Positions 30,020 through 43,302 of a DNA stretch of 64,000 nt are shown here, piece after piece. This DNA comes from Leptobrachium leishanense (taxonomy: Eukaryota > Chordata > Amphibia > Anura > Megophryidae): assembly GCA_009667805.1 (NCBI GenBank), contig CM019064.1, positions 111,636,328-111,700,327 on the forward strand. Direction: 5' to 3'. The notes beneath the pieces were generated by a model. It worked only from the letters and a program-made list of their open reading frames with translations, was not told the DNA's origin and did not search any database. Position 1 is the stretch's first letter. Each line of letters opens with the position of its first letter. The position numbers and the translations under genes are program-made.

Positions 30020-30432
30020 TCAGCTGTGGAGTCCAGTGGTAACGCCTCTACCCTTTAAATGTGGAGAAGTGAGTCAAAATCCTGTTCAGCACATCTCTCC
30101 AATACAACTGTGGAGAAGCAACTCTCGATTTTACGAGAAGCGGGTTCAACATATCCACTAGGTAGCTGATCTACAATCATGGAAAGTTGACATGATCCCA
30201 CTCAGAAGACGGCACCAGCGAGTTTCCTTGGGCAAGACATCTAACGATATGGATGTGCCTACCTCACATAATACATGTACATATGATAGATTGTAAGTTT
30301 CCTAGGAAACAGAGACCCCTGAATCAGGCCATCATCCATGTACGGTATTCTAATGTATCAACTCAACACTGATCTTGTAAAGCGCTACAGAATTTGTGGC
30401 GGTATATAAAATAAAGGATAATAATAAGAAGA
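30020..30432 (+). mobile_element. SINE-like element with GCGCTACAGA tail
   Basis: A tRNA-like segment (CAGTGGTAACGCCTCTACC, later GCGGGTTCAACAT) is followed by GGGCAAGACATCTAACGATA and a tail TGTAAAGCGCTACAGAATTT ending in an (AAT)-type run. It appears mosaic, sharing body motifs with the other SINE but having a different tail. Confidence 0.5.
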
Positions 30433-31950
30433 ATAACATGCAATCATAAACACATTTGTATCAACCTTATCCAGCAACACACGTTCCTCTCGATACATCA
30501 CCATAAATCTACCCCACACTCACGAATGCTACAAAATCTCCAGAATACTTTCCAAAAAAACAATAAGTCCATATAACCACCAAAATTGTTTTGCCATAAT
30601 GCTTGATGTTGCTTCTTTTACTCTCATACACCACTGAGAAAGCCAGAAGCATTATGGTAGCACCCTTGCCAGTAATAGTTAGATGCTAAAGGGTAACAGC
30701 TCCGGTCAGCTTTACTCTACTGGTTGAGCCTGAATAGGGGCAGTCATGTTTTTGTTATCTTTTTTATTTTATTTTACTCTGTAATTTGTTTTTTTTTTCT
30801 TTCTCAACTAAAATTGTAATGTCAAAGTAATTCCCTGATAAATACTTACCATAATTATGTTTTTATTATAAACTTCTTCCAACATAAAACAATATTAAAT
30901 CAAGTCTAACACAATTTATCGCCACATTGAATACACACAAGCAATTAAATTACCGTTATACTTTCTGCCAAGTTATGAAACACAAAGCTTTATTGCAGAT
31001 TTCAAACCAATATACCTTACAATAATATGCATTTTCTAGTTTACAAATTCAATTACAAAACGGCATCATTCCACCCAGAGATGTTAGATGTTAAATGAAA
31101 CAAAATATTATTTGTTTGCAGAAGTGACAAAAACTTTCAATGTGCAGGAGGAATTCAATATTACTTAAAAGATGGCATATCAATTAAGAAAAGGACAATA
31201 CATTTAATTGCCTGGGGGAAAATGAATAAAATATACAATGAAATAAATCCTTATTTTTTTATATTAAAATTACAAACAAATAGAGGGCGCTCTTACACCT
31301 AAGCTCTTAGCGTTGACAAGTTAATATTTATGAATGTCTTGCTATACCAGTTGAGCCACAAGCTCCTGTTGCAGCTCAACATGGGGGGGATGGCTGGCAT
31401 CTGCGGTGGACTCCTCTCGCTCATAGTATTTTTTTTTTTCGCCCGCTGACTGGAGTTGGGTTGTGGCTTTGAGGCTGGGCCCTATCTTTTTCAGGAGACC
31501 CGGATGCAATTACCTTCCCCACCCTCTTACCCTTTCACCATCCTTTACTAATATATATATATATATATATATTTCCCTTCTCCTCCGCATTTTCTCTTTC
31601 TTTCTCCCCTTTCCCTCCTCCATTCCTTTTCTTCTCTCCTCGCTCTTCTCTTGATTTTCCAATTGACTCTAACGCACCATGGGTAGGGGGTTTTGTGGTA
31701 GAGTGGATCCCCTCTTTTATGGTTTTTCACCCCAGCATCTTTTGCTATGTGATATGCTTTCTGTCACCTGTTTCGTCTTTAATGACGATTCTATATTTTA
31801 CTGTGCACTTTTTTCATTATCAATATCAAAAATATTAATAAAAATAAATAAATATATGAAGTTTGTATGTATTTTTAGGAAGTATATTCAATAAATTAAT
31901 ATTTTTTTATTTTGGTCTACATTAGTGAGCTGTTCCCTTCATATTATCCA
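30433..31950. other. AT-rich sequence without genes
   Basis: Contains an (AT)n microsatellite at about 31549-31572 and a pyrimidine-rich stretch (31573-31660). No supported ORF or element boundary. Confidence 0.45.
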
Positions 31951-31954
31951 TATT

Positions 31955-32155
31955 ATACAAAACCTTAATCCTAGCCCTAAAACATACCCTATCACTAAAC
32001 CTAACCCGTAACCTAAATCTTACACAAAACTAATCCAAACTCAAACCCAAAACCTATCCCTAACCCAAACCCTAAGCCTATTACTATTAGCCCTGACTGT
32101 AACCCTAAAATTAACCATAACCGTAATACTAAACTTAATCCTAAACCTAACACAA
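31955..32155. repeat. Degenerate telomere-like CCCTAA repeats
   Basis: About 200 bp of CCTAA/CCCTAAA/AACCCTAA variants (for example CTAACCCAAACCCTAAGCC), clearly related to the vertebrate telomere unit but diverged. This is an interstitial telomeric-like block. Confidence 0.7.
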
Positions 32156-32930
32156 TGTCAGGACTCGTCTGCGGGTCACCTGAGCAGCCGTCTGTCCGGC
32201 GACTTTTTTGCAATCCGGCCGCTCATTCGATGCATTGCATGTTGGCAGTGCTCTCACCCCCATGTGTCCCACGCTGTGGCTCACATCCACCAGGAGTCCT
32301 GGACCTTCCCGACGTCCAGCACGCCGAGGGGCATGTCCGAACGTGATCTAGGATGACGGCAGCCGAGCTCCAAGCTTAGAGGGCGTGACCGGGTGGTACC
32401 AAGTACGATAAACACTCCACTCGTGACCATTACTCACCTCCTGCCATACAAGGGCATGAGAAGGTTGAGAGGGGCAGAGTCAGGGTGTGTCATCAGACGT
32501 GGCACCCTATTTAAACCCCGTTCTCAGAGGTTGTTCTAACGGCATTCTACCAGGCCCCTGCGGCTGACCGCGTTCCATCGAGTGTCCGCCGGCAAAGGTT
32601 TAGAGTGGCCACTCGGTGGTAACCACCAGCCGCGATCTCACAAGATCGTGCACAGTTTGAGATCTCCCGAGATTGCAGCTGGGGGTTCACACCGAGCAGT
32701 TGCTCTAAACCTTTGCCGGCGGCCACTCGATGGAGCAGGGCCAGTGACAGGGGCATGGTAGAATGCCGCTAGAGCATTCTGCCAGCCACCCCGGCTCCTT
32801 GAATGCCGGCAAGCCAGCTTATTGCTGGCTCCTGGTATCAGAGCGGCATCAGGACATCTGCACAAGCATCAAGTACTCGTGCAAATGCCGGTACTAGTAT
32901 CAGTTTCAGTGTTTCCCTAGTTGGATCACA
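32156..32930. repeat. Imperfect palindrome, MITE-like
   Basis: CGTTCCATCGAGTG...GCCGGCAAAGGTTTAGAG at 32572-32605 pairs with CTCTAAACCTTTGCCGGC...CACTCGATGGAGC at 32702-32736. The outer arms GGCATTCTACCAGGCCCCTG and CAGGGGCATGGTAGAATGCC also pair. I could not define termini. Confidence 0.5.
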
Positions 32931-33700
32931 TTACAGCCGAAAATGTTTAACATTTACATTGATGCTATTTCTCTCTTTGCATTTTAAAAACAGTAATTTC
33001 ATAAGGATATCTAGACTTTTCTACCTACTGCAGAAACAGAATTGAAATTTTCAATAAAATTACATATTATAATGTTATAGGAAGGGGAGTGATCGTTACG
33101 ATTGCTATAACATAAAAGCATAAAAAGTAGGTTCTGATAACATGTGTAAATATAAACCCTTCTCGTATAATTGGAAAAACAAAATATATTATAAACACAG
33201 GCTTGCAGCTTTTGCTGCTGCATCAATAAAGCATTTCCCATATGAAGTCTTTTCCACGCAGGGAGAAACTGTTAGAAAAACTGTTAGCACCTTGTTCTTT
33301 GGGTATTTAAAATAAACTATATTTTGGGAAACTCTAAAATACTTTCCTTTAAAACTATTTTAAAGCTTTTACAAACAAGATTTGATTTCTAGGTAAAAAG
33401 TGCAAATCAATTTATAAATATTCGGTTTTGGTTCTAGATAACATCACAGACATTTACATTTTAATACACTGCACCTGGCGAAATGTTTTGCAAAGTAAAC
33501 ACTTTTTTTTAAAACTTAGCAGCCATTCAGATATTTTAATGTGAATAACAAACATTGCATAAATAAATTCACTTAATTTACATTCAAGAATATTTTTAAA
33601 AAAAATGTCTAATCTTTGAATAACATTTATTTGAGACTTAAAAGTCAGTAACCATGAAGAGGGTACAGAGGCCCACTTGAGAAGCCAGGCCCCAGATGGT
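32931..33700. other. AT-rich sequence without genes
   Basis: No supported ORF, RNA gene or repeat. Confidence 0.4.
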
Positions 33701-33715
33701 TATACATATTGTGAT

Positions 33716-34527
33716 TAGGGATGGGCCGAACACCCCTGTGTTCAGTTCGTATTCGAACATTATAACAGCCGAAATGTTCGAATACGAACTCGAACACAAT
33801 GCAACCCAATGGGGGTCGAACATGCAAAATATGTTCACAGTTCTCCTAAATGTACCGGCAGCTGCCGGTACATTTAGGAGACCTGTGGCTGCAGCCCCCC
33901 GGCCCCGTATCTCTGCTGTCCTGCTGTTCCTCCTGTCTGTCTGCTTCTCCGTCTGGCTGCGGCTCCTATGCCCCACGCCTCATCTTCCACCGTCTGGCCG
34001 CGGTCCTCTGCACCTGACCTGGACTTTGCCCAATCATGGCTCTAATTCAATACTGAGCCCTGATTGTTCAAAGTCCGGCACCTGACCTGGACTTTGCCCA
34101 ATCGAGCTCAATATTGAATTAGAGCCCTGATTGGGCAAAGTCCAGGTCAGGCGCAGGACTTTGCACAATCAGGGCTCATCAAGCATGAAGACGAGGCGTG
34201 GGGCAGAGGAGCCACGGCCAGATGGAGGAAGACGAGGCGTGGGGCAGAGGAGCTGGGGCCAGACGGAGAAAGACGAGGCGTGGGGCAGAGGAGCCGCGGC
34301 CAGATGGAGGAGCAGACGGACCAGAGTAACAGGAGGACCAAAGGCACGGGGGCCGGGGGCTGCAGCCACAGGTCTCCTAAGTGTACCGGTGTACGCATTT
34401 TGTATTATGGAATGTCCGCGGTCGAACAGACTGCGAACATCCCATAATGTTCGGCGTTTGCTGAACACTCGAACGGCCGGTGTTCGTTTCGAACTCATGT
34501 TCGAATCGAACCGGCAGCCCATCCCTA
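33716..34527. mobile_element. hAT-type MITE, 812 bp
   Basis: Ends TAGGGATGGGC / GCCCATCCCTA are flanked by the exact 8-bp duplication ATTGTGAT (33708-33715, 34528-34535). Large internal arms pair (GAACATTATAACAGCCG-type text; GCAGCTGCCGGTACATTTAG near 33848). Inside, GACGAGGCGTGGGGCAGAGG-type units repeat (34188-34310). Confidence 0.85.
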
Positions 34528-34535
34528 ATTGTGAT

Positions 34536-35242
34536 CCAGCATGTCACAGGGCACGATAGAAGCACAGTCCTCTAGGGCAAATCACACCACAGTCTCTTTC
34601 TCAACTGCACAGTTTATTCAGTAAACAAAATATAACAGAAACTAAAACCTGGCTCGCCCAAGCGCTAACTAACACAAATATGTCCCTCTCTATCTTTTGT
34701 GAAAACTAACAAAAATAAAACTTTTGACAACCTTTGGCTTCCAGCTGTCATCCTCAGAGCTTTACCTTGCTGTGTCTGTGTTTGTGTCTCTCTCACTTCC
34801 TTCTCCCTGTTTCCTTCCACCCAGGAAACATTTAAGGGGCTGATAATAAAAGGGTGAGGGAAAACGTTGCAGCCACGATCAATTTAAAAACACACATTGC
34901 CCTCCTGGGCTCAGACCTCCCAAACCTACCCCACAGACACAGTTGGAATATACACACAGTCGCAAATCATTCCCTTCACTTTACCACAATATATATAAAT
35001 ATATTTCCGCTCTAGTCTTTATTGTTGGGACTTTTGCAATTTACCTATGGCAGTTTACCTGTGGGAACTCTCAGCTCTTGCATTTTAACATGATCAAGGG
35101 ATACTGAATCTATGCCTTTGTTGCTTGTTAAACCCATTTCTTCTGCTTATATGGACTTGCCTCTTTGCTCACTCCAATTACTTTTACATTTGTTGCACTG
35201 AGTTGTTTGGTGCAATCTCTTACATTCTAGGCTGCCCATTAC
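34536..35242. other. No recognisable feature
   Basis: No supported gene or element. Moderately AT-rich. Confidence 0.4.
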
Positions 35243-35245
35243 TAA

Positions 35246-36024
35246 AGGGGTTATTCAGAGAGAACCGAAAAGCCGCCGACATTTCCCGTTCCCCACCCTG
35301 TGGTGAATTCAGCATTCACCGCAGGGTCCCCGGAGTGCAGGGAAAACCCGTCGCAATCCTGCTGCAATCCCGCTGAAAACCCACCGAAAACCCGCTGGAA
35401 CTGCCAGAAAAAACACACCGGAAAAACCTGATGAGCTGCCGATCACAGCGCAGACAAGCCGCCGGAAAAAACTGACAAACTGACGAACGTGGTAAAAAGA
35501 AAAAATAACAGTATGCTTGAAAGTTTCAAAATGTAAACGCCGTTTGCAAAAAAACTACTGAAAGCAAATGTCTGGAATTTACATATAAGATCCAATGAAT
35601 GATAATTAAAAGGTCTGTTAAAGAAAAATGAAAAAACGATTTAAACTAAAAAAAAATTTGCCGAAAAAATCCCTCAAAATGCCTAAAGGATCCTAAAAAA
35701 ATCTATAAATAAAGAGACTTTTTACAGCAGAATAAAATAATAAACGGTTTATTAGATATTGTATTAAAAAGGGGAATATTTTTAACATTGAAGCCTATGG
35801 GGTCCGCCTGAATAAACCTGACGAATGAAAACACAGAACAGCAGGGCACTTCGGTAACTTTTCACTGTTCGGTGTTCTCTGAATAGATTAACCATTTCTT
35901 CTCTATGGGGGATTTCACTGCCTTCGAACAGGCACCATACGTGCAGGCAATTCGCCAGAATTTGACAAACTGCCTGCTCTCTGAATAGCCGAATGGCCAG
36001 ATCAGCTCTCTCTGAATAACCCCT
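35246..36024. mobile_element. MITE (GGGGTTATTCA family), complete
   Basis: Inverted ends AGGGGTTATTCAGAGAGA / TCTCTCTGAATAACCCCT are flanked by TAA (35243-35245, 36025-36027). 779 bp, no coding sequence. It is the reference copy for the partial ones at 1-877 and 23653-24400. A 3-bp TAA duplication suggests Harbinger. Confidence 0.85.
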
Positions 36025-36027
36025 TAA

Positions 36028-36976
36028 GTCCTGACAACACTAGCCATTGAGTAATCGTTCTTATACTGAGACACTCTTAAAATCCCTTTTACACTAAAAT
36101 TCCTTAATTCCATATGCAGAAAATACTGTACTAGATATAAGGTACAATATTTTTTACCGTCAGCAGCAATATTGTATTAATTATACAGATAAAAATGATA
36201 TCTTTTTTCTTTATTGTTTTTAGATTTTGTTTCAAGCTATCGTAACGTGTATAGTCCAGTATTTTGTTTTATTCTTCATCACATAAATAGCAAAATTTTG
36301 AATCAACCATAATATCCACTTTACAGTAACAAAAAAGTAATATCTGCATTACCTAAACTTGTGATTAAATTATTGGGAATGGTATAATTCAAATACACCA
36401 GGAAGAATAGAAAAAATATATGAAGAACAAATTATACAGTTTGTTAGTATTATTAGTATTCATCCTTACTCGCAGCATTCCCCAAGGACAGTGTCACGGA
36501 GTGACTGATGATTATTCTCTGCAGTAGGAACAGAAGATTAAACATTATCCTTGAAGAAAAGCACTGTTTCATAAAAACTGTTTCTACCTCCTCAGCACAC
36601 ATCGAAATAAATGGGTTTTATGGATAGATCTTTTCTAATAGTCATGCATATCAGGAAAGCAGATTCATTTTGCATTACTCAGAGGCAGTTCTGAAATCAA
36701 TGAATCAAACAATAAAGGAGACAAAAGGTGTATAGTGATAATTACGGAGTTCAGATGTGTTTTCATTTGCCATATAAAGTAAGATATTTTTTTACAAGTT
36801 GTATAAGTTATAAAAATATAAGTTTTCAGACTCACTTCTACTGTTTAAGACCAGCACTTATTAAACGTTTCTGACAAGGACTCAAATTATCTGAATTGCA
36901 TTAGCCAAGAATCTCAGAAATTGGCTCAGTGACTCATTCTTTACTTTTAATACAGTACGTTTTAACAAATGCTGAA
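36028..36976. other. AT-rich sequence without genes
   Basis: No supported ORF or repeat. Confidence 0.4.
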
Positions 36977-36979
36977 TAA

Positions 36980-37427
36980 GGCTAGGGTCAGACGAGCGCA
37001 GTGTTAACGTCCGTGTTGCCGCACATAAGTACGTCCGTGATAGCATACAATTGTGTTAAATGAAGCCCCACACACGAAGTACGTCCGCACAGAAGTGCGG
37101 AGGCTGACGGACGCTGCAAACGGACGCAGGTTAGGCAAGAACGTAATACTGCTAGAACGGACGTGCGGAGTGCGCCACGTCCACAATGTCCGCATAGCTT
37201 TGTGTGTGAGTGATGGAGCGTGGTCAGATGGACTGCATTTATACGTCCAGCATTTTTGACGGACAGAATGTTTTTTCATTGTAATTTATTTTCCCTGCTA
37301 CATCAGTCAAAAAATCCGTCAGTGAAAAAAACGGACTATGTGGCCACTACCTTGTCGTCAGTCAGAAAGTACGTCCGTACTGCACAGACGCACAGTCCGT
37401 ACAAAATGCGCTCATCTGACCCTAGCC
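36980..37427. mobile_element. MITE (GGCTAGGGTCAGACG family), copy A
   Basis: Inverted ends GGCTAGGGTCAGACGAGCGC / GCGCTCATCTGACCCTAGCC, with paired arms rich in ACGTCCG. It is most like copy F at 61910 (shared TGTGTGAGTGATGGA segment). Confidence 0.8.
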
Positions 37428-37513
37428 TTAGGCGTATATGCATTTCTTATTTCAAAAGGATATTTACACCCTCTGCATACAGTTGCTGTAGTCCATCAGT
37501 TATTTCTTTTTTA

Positions 37514-37940
37514 GGCTAGGGTCAGACGAACGCAGCTTTAACGTGCGTTTAGCCGCACAAAATCACGGCCGTGCTAGCAGCAAATGACGTCCAATGCCGG
37601 GGAACACACGAAGTACGGCCGCACGAAAGTTCGTCCGCGCAACGCAAGTGGCAAACGAACGCATTTTTTCGAGAACGTCAAACCGCTACTACTGACGTAC
37701 AGAGTGCGCTGCGGCCGCATAGCGGCGTGTGTGTGTGATTGGGAGACATCAGACGCTGCTAATGTCCGGCCAACATAACGTCCAGACACAAAAAGTGTTT
37801 TATTGATGATCCGTACAAAATCACGGACGAAAAGGCGCATCGTATGACCGCTACCGCGTATTCCGTGAAAAAATATGTCCGTTCGTTCGACCGCACTTTT
37901 CCACGGTCGACGCGAAAAATGCGTTCGTCTGACCCTAGCC
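37514..37940. mobile_element. MITE (GGCTAGGGTCAGACG family), copy B
   Basis: Inverted ends GGCTAGGGTCAGACGAACGC / GCGTTCGTCTGACCCTAGCC are flanked by TTA (37511-37513, 37941-37943). The internal arms pair across most of its 427 bp. The TTA duplication fits Harbinger. Confidence 0.85.
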
Positions 37941-38215
37941 TTAGACTTTTATTTATTTACATTTGGCATACATGTCAGATGCAGATATGTGAGGTGTACA
38001 ATAAGTTTTACTTACATATAATGTGTAAAAACACCAAGAAGAAGGGTAGAGAGAAGGGAAAAAAGAAAATGGTGAAAGAAAGTGAGGGAAAAAAAGTGGG
38101 TGGGGTCATACGTGTTAAGCACTAGAGCAAACCGACAATAACCTTATTATGAACCAGAGGTAATGGAGCTAACCCCTGAACTCATCTCAATGGTCTATCA
38201 TTTATTGTTGAACAA

Positions 38216-38670
38216 TGTCAGGAACAAAGCTCAGGAGCATGTTTGGTCCACAAGAGAACTCGTGCCAGAACCACTCCTGCTAAGATGTTAACCCTAGCAG
38301 CACTTTTCCGGCTATCTCTCTGTGAGCCAATCCTGGCTTTAAACCAGTCTTGCCCGAAAGAAGCCTTGAGAGCTTCCAAAATCCACTCCTGCTGTTCTCT
38401 GGAAGTTTCACTTTAAGGGAGTCACCCCCTTTATTTATGCCTTAACATCACACCTGTTCATGGTATAACCTGAACTATGTATTCTATGCCAGTCTGCTAC
38501 CATGGCCTTGTCTTGTCCCTGTTTCTTGAGCTCCCCATCATGGGTTCTTGCCATCCCCATCTGTCTTTGCTGTGCTTGTATCCTGCACCTGCCTGCTGTG
38601 TATCACCTGCATTAAATAAAACACCTGGACCCGGGTTCTGCCTGCAAACCCCAGTACCATGATCCTGACA
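38216..38670 (+). repeat. Solo-LTR-like element (TGTCAGGA...TCCTGACA)
   Basis: 455 bp with TG...CA ends that form an 8-bp inverted repeat, and AATAAA at about 38616. The flanks, AACAA and AACAG, almost match. No internal region is present, so the type is uncertain. Confidence 0.4.
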
Positions 38671-39980
38671 AACAGCTTCATGCTATAACTGCTCTAATCC
38701 CAGTATAAATAACCTAACAGGGTGACCTATTAAAAATTAGTGGCTCCCAGTAGCGTACTGGGTACGGGGGGTGCAGAAGAGAAACCTCCTTAAATGGCAA
38801 ATCACGAGGGGTGGCAGCAGATACTTGACACATTGCACATGTGTTGTGACATCACTGCACATTCGCAGTGATATCTGTGTCATACATGCACGTTGACATC
38901 TCCTCATTGCCGGTGGCTATTTTGGCTATGGTTGCCGGCATATTATAGGAGGTATGGCGGCCTTTTCAAACCAAGCGGCGACGAGGACCTCTCTTGAAGG
39001 TTCCATATTACTGGCTCTATTATGAAGACGTCCTTACTATAGCAGTTTGGCTCATATGGTTAGGGAGCCACTGAATGCGTAACAGTTCCTCTGTTAACGC
39101 TAACGGCTCAATGGGAATAGGGCCCTTAGAGCGTTGACTAAACTGACTTATTTTTGAAGTGAGCCATCACCAAATGGAGTTCATTGTCTAATGGAATGAG
39201 TCAGATATATCCCAAGAGACATATCTATGTTAGACACCATTACATATTTCAAATGACCATGAGACTTCACAGTCTATTTTTAAAGTGTTCTTAGAATATT
39301 CATTTCCTAGAATCACAGATGACATGATCTTTTACAGAGACCAATAATATACTACAATATGGGATTAACATATTGCACATACTATAATAATTCTTGTGAA
39401 CATGTATGCAATTTAAAGCTGAAGTAATTCATTAATACGCAAAAAAAGCTGAAGCTTCTCTTTAATTATTTTTTTTCAGTGCAGCTCTGTAAAACATTAT
39501 ATATCCATCTGGCAAAAAATCCCAAGCGATTTGCATTATAAACAATCTATTTATATGGCTCTTGGTTTCTCTGAACCACTGAAGAAAACCCCCAAAAATG
39601 TGAGTACTATAAAATCATTGACTGGAAAGTGACCACAGGGGAAACGCAAAAACCATATTTCACTTTTTATATAGTAGTAAATGTACATATTAAAAAAACC
39701 TATGAAAATAAATCCCGATTAAATAAAAAATGAAACACTAAAAGCAATTTTTACATTGAAAAAAATTATATTTAAAATGTTGTTGGAAAAATACCACAAC
39801 ACAAAAACATATCAAATCATTTCAAATAACTGAAAGCCGAGACCTTGCAAACTGAGACCTGCAGAGCTCGGATGCAAACTGCGGTGAATTGTAAGAGCTT
39901 TTCGATGTCTTTCCCTTGGGAAACACCCACAGATGAAGAACACCCAGGTCCAGTTGCGTACACAGTGTACGCTAAGCATC
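38671..39980. other. No recognisable feature
   Basis: Unique-looking sequence with only short ORFs. No element identified. Confidence 0.4.
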
Positions 39981-39981
39981 A

Positions 39982-40055
39982 ACCCAGGACGTACTTGAAA
40001 ACGAGAGAAATCTCAGTGTATCCTTCCTGATAAAATCCTTTATAAATAAATAAAT
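39982..40055 (+). repeat. LINE/SINE tail fragment
   Basis: CCAGGACGTACTTGAAAACG through TTTATAAATAAATAAA matches the shared LINE/SINE 3' tail. The body is absent. Confidence 0.8.
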
Positions 40056-40613
40056 TCCATGGCAACTGCAAGATTTAAACTTGTACTATATGCGTGTTCA
40101 ACAGTTTGCATCCAGTTTATGTTCAATTCACATAAGCCTAAATGTAGCTGTTGCGTTGTAGCGGAATTTGAACTTTGCATATACTTGCTGTTGGCAGATG
40201 CCAACACCTAATATAGTTCATGTCCTTCTCTGATGAGGTTGGGTATGACTGCTCTATGTCAAAAAGGGATTCCAAGGTCTTGAACAATGGTATAAGTGCA
40301 GCCTTTATTGGATGAGCATGAGTGGCAGTGACAGTTACAAGTATTTATAAAGCAGTAACACATTCTGTTGTGCTGTACAATGGGAGAGACAGAATAACAA
40401 ATATACATACAAGTTAAGCACACAGAACAGTAGGAGAAAGGACCCTGCTCGCAATCTAAGAGGAGGGGGATGACTCACTGAGTCAACGTTTTGGCCAAGA
40501 ATGGCCTTTTCTTGTGCAACAGTTGTACATGACTGCAAAATAGTCAATGAAATGTCAATATCCTTGACTACCTCACTTCACTATCAAATCACAGTGCTTT
40601 CAATCACCTAAAG

Positions 40614-40751
40614 CAGGGATGTCCAAACTCTGGCCCCCCCAGATGTTCCTGAACTACAACTCCCAGAAATCTCTGACTGCATTAGATGGGTGGAGAAGCA
40701 TGGGAGCTGTAGTTCATGGACATCTGGGGGGCCGAAGTTTGGAAAACCCTG
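40614..40751. mobile_element. Short hAT-type MITE
   Basis: Ends CAGGGATGTCCAAACT / AAGTTTGGAAAACCCTG are flanked by the 8-bp duplication ACCTAAAG (40606-40613, 40752-40759). The 138-bp element is a near-perfect hairpin. Confidence 0.85.
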
Positions 40752-41129
40752 ACCTAAAGGATGAGCAGCCCAAATTTGAAATGCTCACGACCACAAGCTT
40801 TTCGGATTTTGATATTTTTCATTTTTTTAGAAACCTGCCAGGATTCCAAATAGCTGGAGGGAAAGGAGATCCCGGCAGGGGGCTGTGAGTGTGACTATGC
40901 ATTAGGCCAACAAGAGAGATGCTGGGACACTGTACCAGTGTGGGACATGCTGAGTAGTGCCGGGGTATTCCTCACTGTTTCTCCACGGCATATCTGTCGC
41001 TGGTGCTGCACAGGATATACTAGCACGTCACTCACTGGCACTGAGGAACAGGCTGTAAACCCCAGGATGAACCAAGGAACAGAGGAGTGTGTGACTAGAG
41101 AGGCAGGAAGGTATGTAAGAACAATAGTT

Positions 41130-41220
41130 ATAGTCACATTTTTTTTATATAGACTAAACAGTTTCCGCATCGCTTTACAATTGGATAATACAAACATGAG
41201 ACATAATGGTACATAAGGAA
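41130..41220 (-). repeat. SINE tail remnant
   Basis: On the minus strand TTGTAAAGCGATGCGGAAAC resembles the GCGCTACAGA-type SINE tail, with diverged sequence and a T-rich edge. Confidence 0.35.
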
Positions 41221-41439
41221 CAGAGGGACCTGTATGATCAAAAGGCTCCAAAAACGTCAGATTTTTGACTTTTAGGATTTTAGCATTGCGGATTAGGAGT
41301 GCTCAACCTGTAGAGAACTAATTTAAATTTAATACATAACATTTAAATAATTATGGGGAACATAAAGGATCATTTACATTTTTAACTTTTAGACGACTTT
41401 TACAACTGTTTTTATACTTTTTAAATCAATATTTTTTTT

Positions 41440-41800
41440 TAAACCTTCACTAGTGTAATCATGTATACACGACCAACAGCAGCAGACACAAAAGTCCGAG
41501 ATCCTGTTAACACAACCTGGAGCTGTGCTGTATCACTGCAAATAAAATTCATTTGCATTTTTGCTCCAGCCCCTAAAGTTTTAGCACTATGGATCTGATG
41601 CTCGAGGTGCTAACATTGTTTAAAAGCAGCTGAGGAATGTCTTTAATTGACAACTCCTCGTCTAATCGTGCAACAGAGCTTAGAACTGTAGCAACTCCAT
41701 TCGGCCAGTAGATGGCACCATCTGCCTGCCAAATAGGGTAACACAGTAAGAAATACATTGGGAATATTCCCAAATATTTATTTTACTGTAAAATGAATTA
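41440..41800. repeat. Dispersed repeat, copy 2
   Basis: Shares ATACACGACCAACAGCAGCA, GCTGAGGAATGTCTTTAATT and GGCCAGTAGATGGC in order with 12905-13200. Family unknown. Confidence 0.5.
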
Positions 41801-42176
41801 AAATGACTTTCCAAAAAAACACTGGTTTCTGACCAGAGGGCTATAGTCCACAGTTGGCTCAAATGTTATCGTCTCAATATGTAAGCATTAGCACCAGGAT
41901 AAGTGTGTTTAACGTATGCTCTCCATATTAGATTCCTGATGCTACCCCCCATTAGTAACCCATTTGCACATATTTTTTTTGGCTAGCTTCCACGAGCATA
42001 CAGTACTTTGCAAACCCTATACCTAACATGGGGAGCACAAACGTCCATTAGCGTTTCGATAAGTAAGGTATTCCATAGTGTTAGCGCTAATTACCACGGG
42101 GATGTGGACAGCCATACTAAAGCACCTTCTAAAAGCAGACACTAAGCTTTGCGCATCCCTTACTTAACATGGGGAG

Positions 42177-43294
42177 TAGACATGTGCATTCATTTTAGTA
42201 CTAAAACGATTTAGTCCGAATTTTGGGATAATTTAGTTTTCGTATGACTCAAGAGATACGAAACTGCTCAATACAAAAAACGAAAGAAACTAAAATAAAA
42301 TGCACTACATTTTAGTTTCAGTCCTTTTTGTGATATTACATTGAGGAGTGAAGGAGTCCAGCAATGAAGAGCGCAACATCCAAAGTTCTGCACCCTCCAC
42401 ATGCCAATGCAGTAGGATGTTCTATACAGAGAGGGGCATTAATTAATGCAGGAGGATGTTCTATACATTATACAGAGAGGGGCATTAATGCAGGAGGATG
42501 TTATATACATTATACAGCGAAAGGTATAAATTGAGGAGGATGTTCTATACAGAGAGGGACATTAATTAATTCAGGAGGATGTTCTATACATTATACAGAG
42601 AGGGGTATTAATTAATGCAGTTGGATGTTGTATACATTATACAGAGAGGGGTATTAATTAATGCAGGAGGCTGTTATAAACATTATACAGAGAGGAGCGT
42701 TTTTTTTAGCCCTTTAAATCCAGTGGCTGTGAGCACTGAGATCGGCTGCTTGTTACATTATCTCTCAGTACAATGTATCAGGCTCAGATGTTACATTAAC
42801 TGACTGTAACAGCGCTCAGAGTTTCAGTAAAACAAGGAAATAATATTGTTCTAACCTCTTATATATAAAAATATTATTTACTAGTTTTACTGAAACTCTG
42901 AGCGCTGTGATGTGCAGCAGTCAGTTACTGTAACAGCTTTGCCTGACACGGTGCAGTATTACAAAGTTGGTGCTAACTTAACTAGAGCTGTTGTAAACGT
43001 AAAACCTCTAAAGGCTATAATGGCTCTGGGAAGTTTACAACAGCTCTGGTTAAGTTAGCACCAACTATGTAATATTGCCAACATTGTGCTGAGAGTGAGA
43101 GATTATGTAACAAGCAGCAATCTCAGCCCTCTGAGGAGCCACTACAATAGTAATTGTATCCACTGGTTTTCGGATGAATGAAATTAGTTTTCATACTAAA
43201 GAACTGAAAACTAATTTCTTTAGCAACTAAATAAATTGCATTTTAGGACTAATCCATTAGTTCAAAACGAAATTTTGTGCTGTGCACATGTCTA
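42177..43294. mobile_element. hAT-type MITE with internal tandem repeats
   Basis: Ends TAGACATGTGCA / TGCACATGTCTA are flanked by ATGGGGAG (42169-42176, 43295-43302). The interior has a ~45-bp tandem array (42409-42690) and two palindromes (42720-42960, 42970-43075). The element splits an older repeat that reads CTTAACATGGGGAG on both sides. Confidence 0.85.
42409..42690. repeat. Tandem repeat inside the hAT MITE
   Basis: Five to six units of the type GCAGGAGGATGTTCTATACA followed by TTATACAGAGAGGGGCATTA, with unit length varying around 45 bp. Confidence 0.8.
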
Positions 43295-43302
43295 ATGGGG
43301 AG

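Noticed and set aside
32013..32213. 66-codon minus-strand ORF rich in Gly/Leu
   Set aside because: It is a translation of degenerate telomere-like repeats.
34131..34559. 142-codon ORF with repeated ARG/GLY-rich text
   Set aside because: It falls inside the hAT MITE at 33716-34527 and follows internal repeat units.
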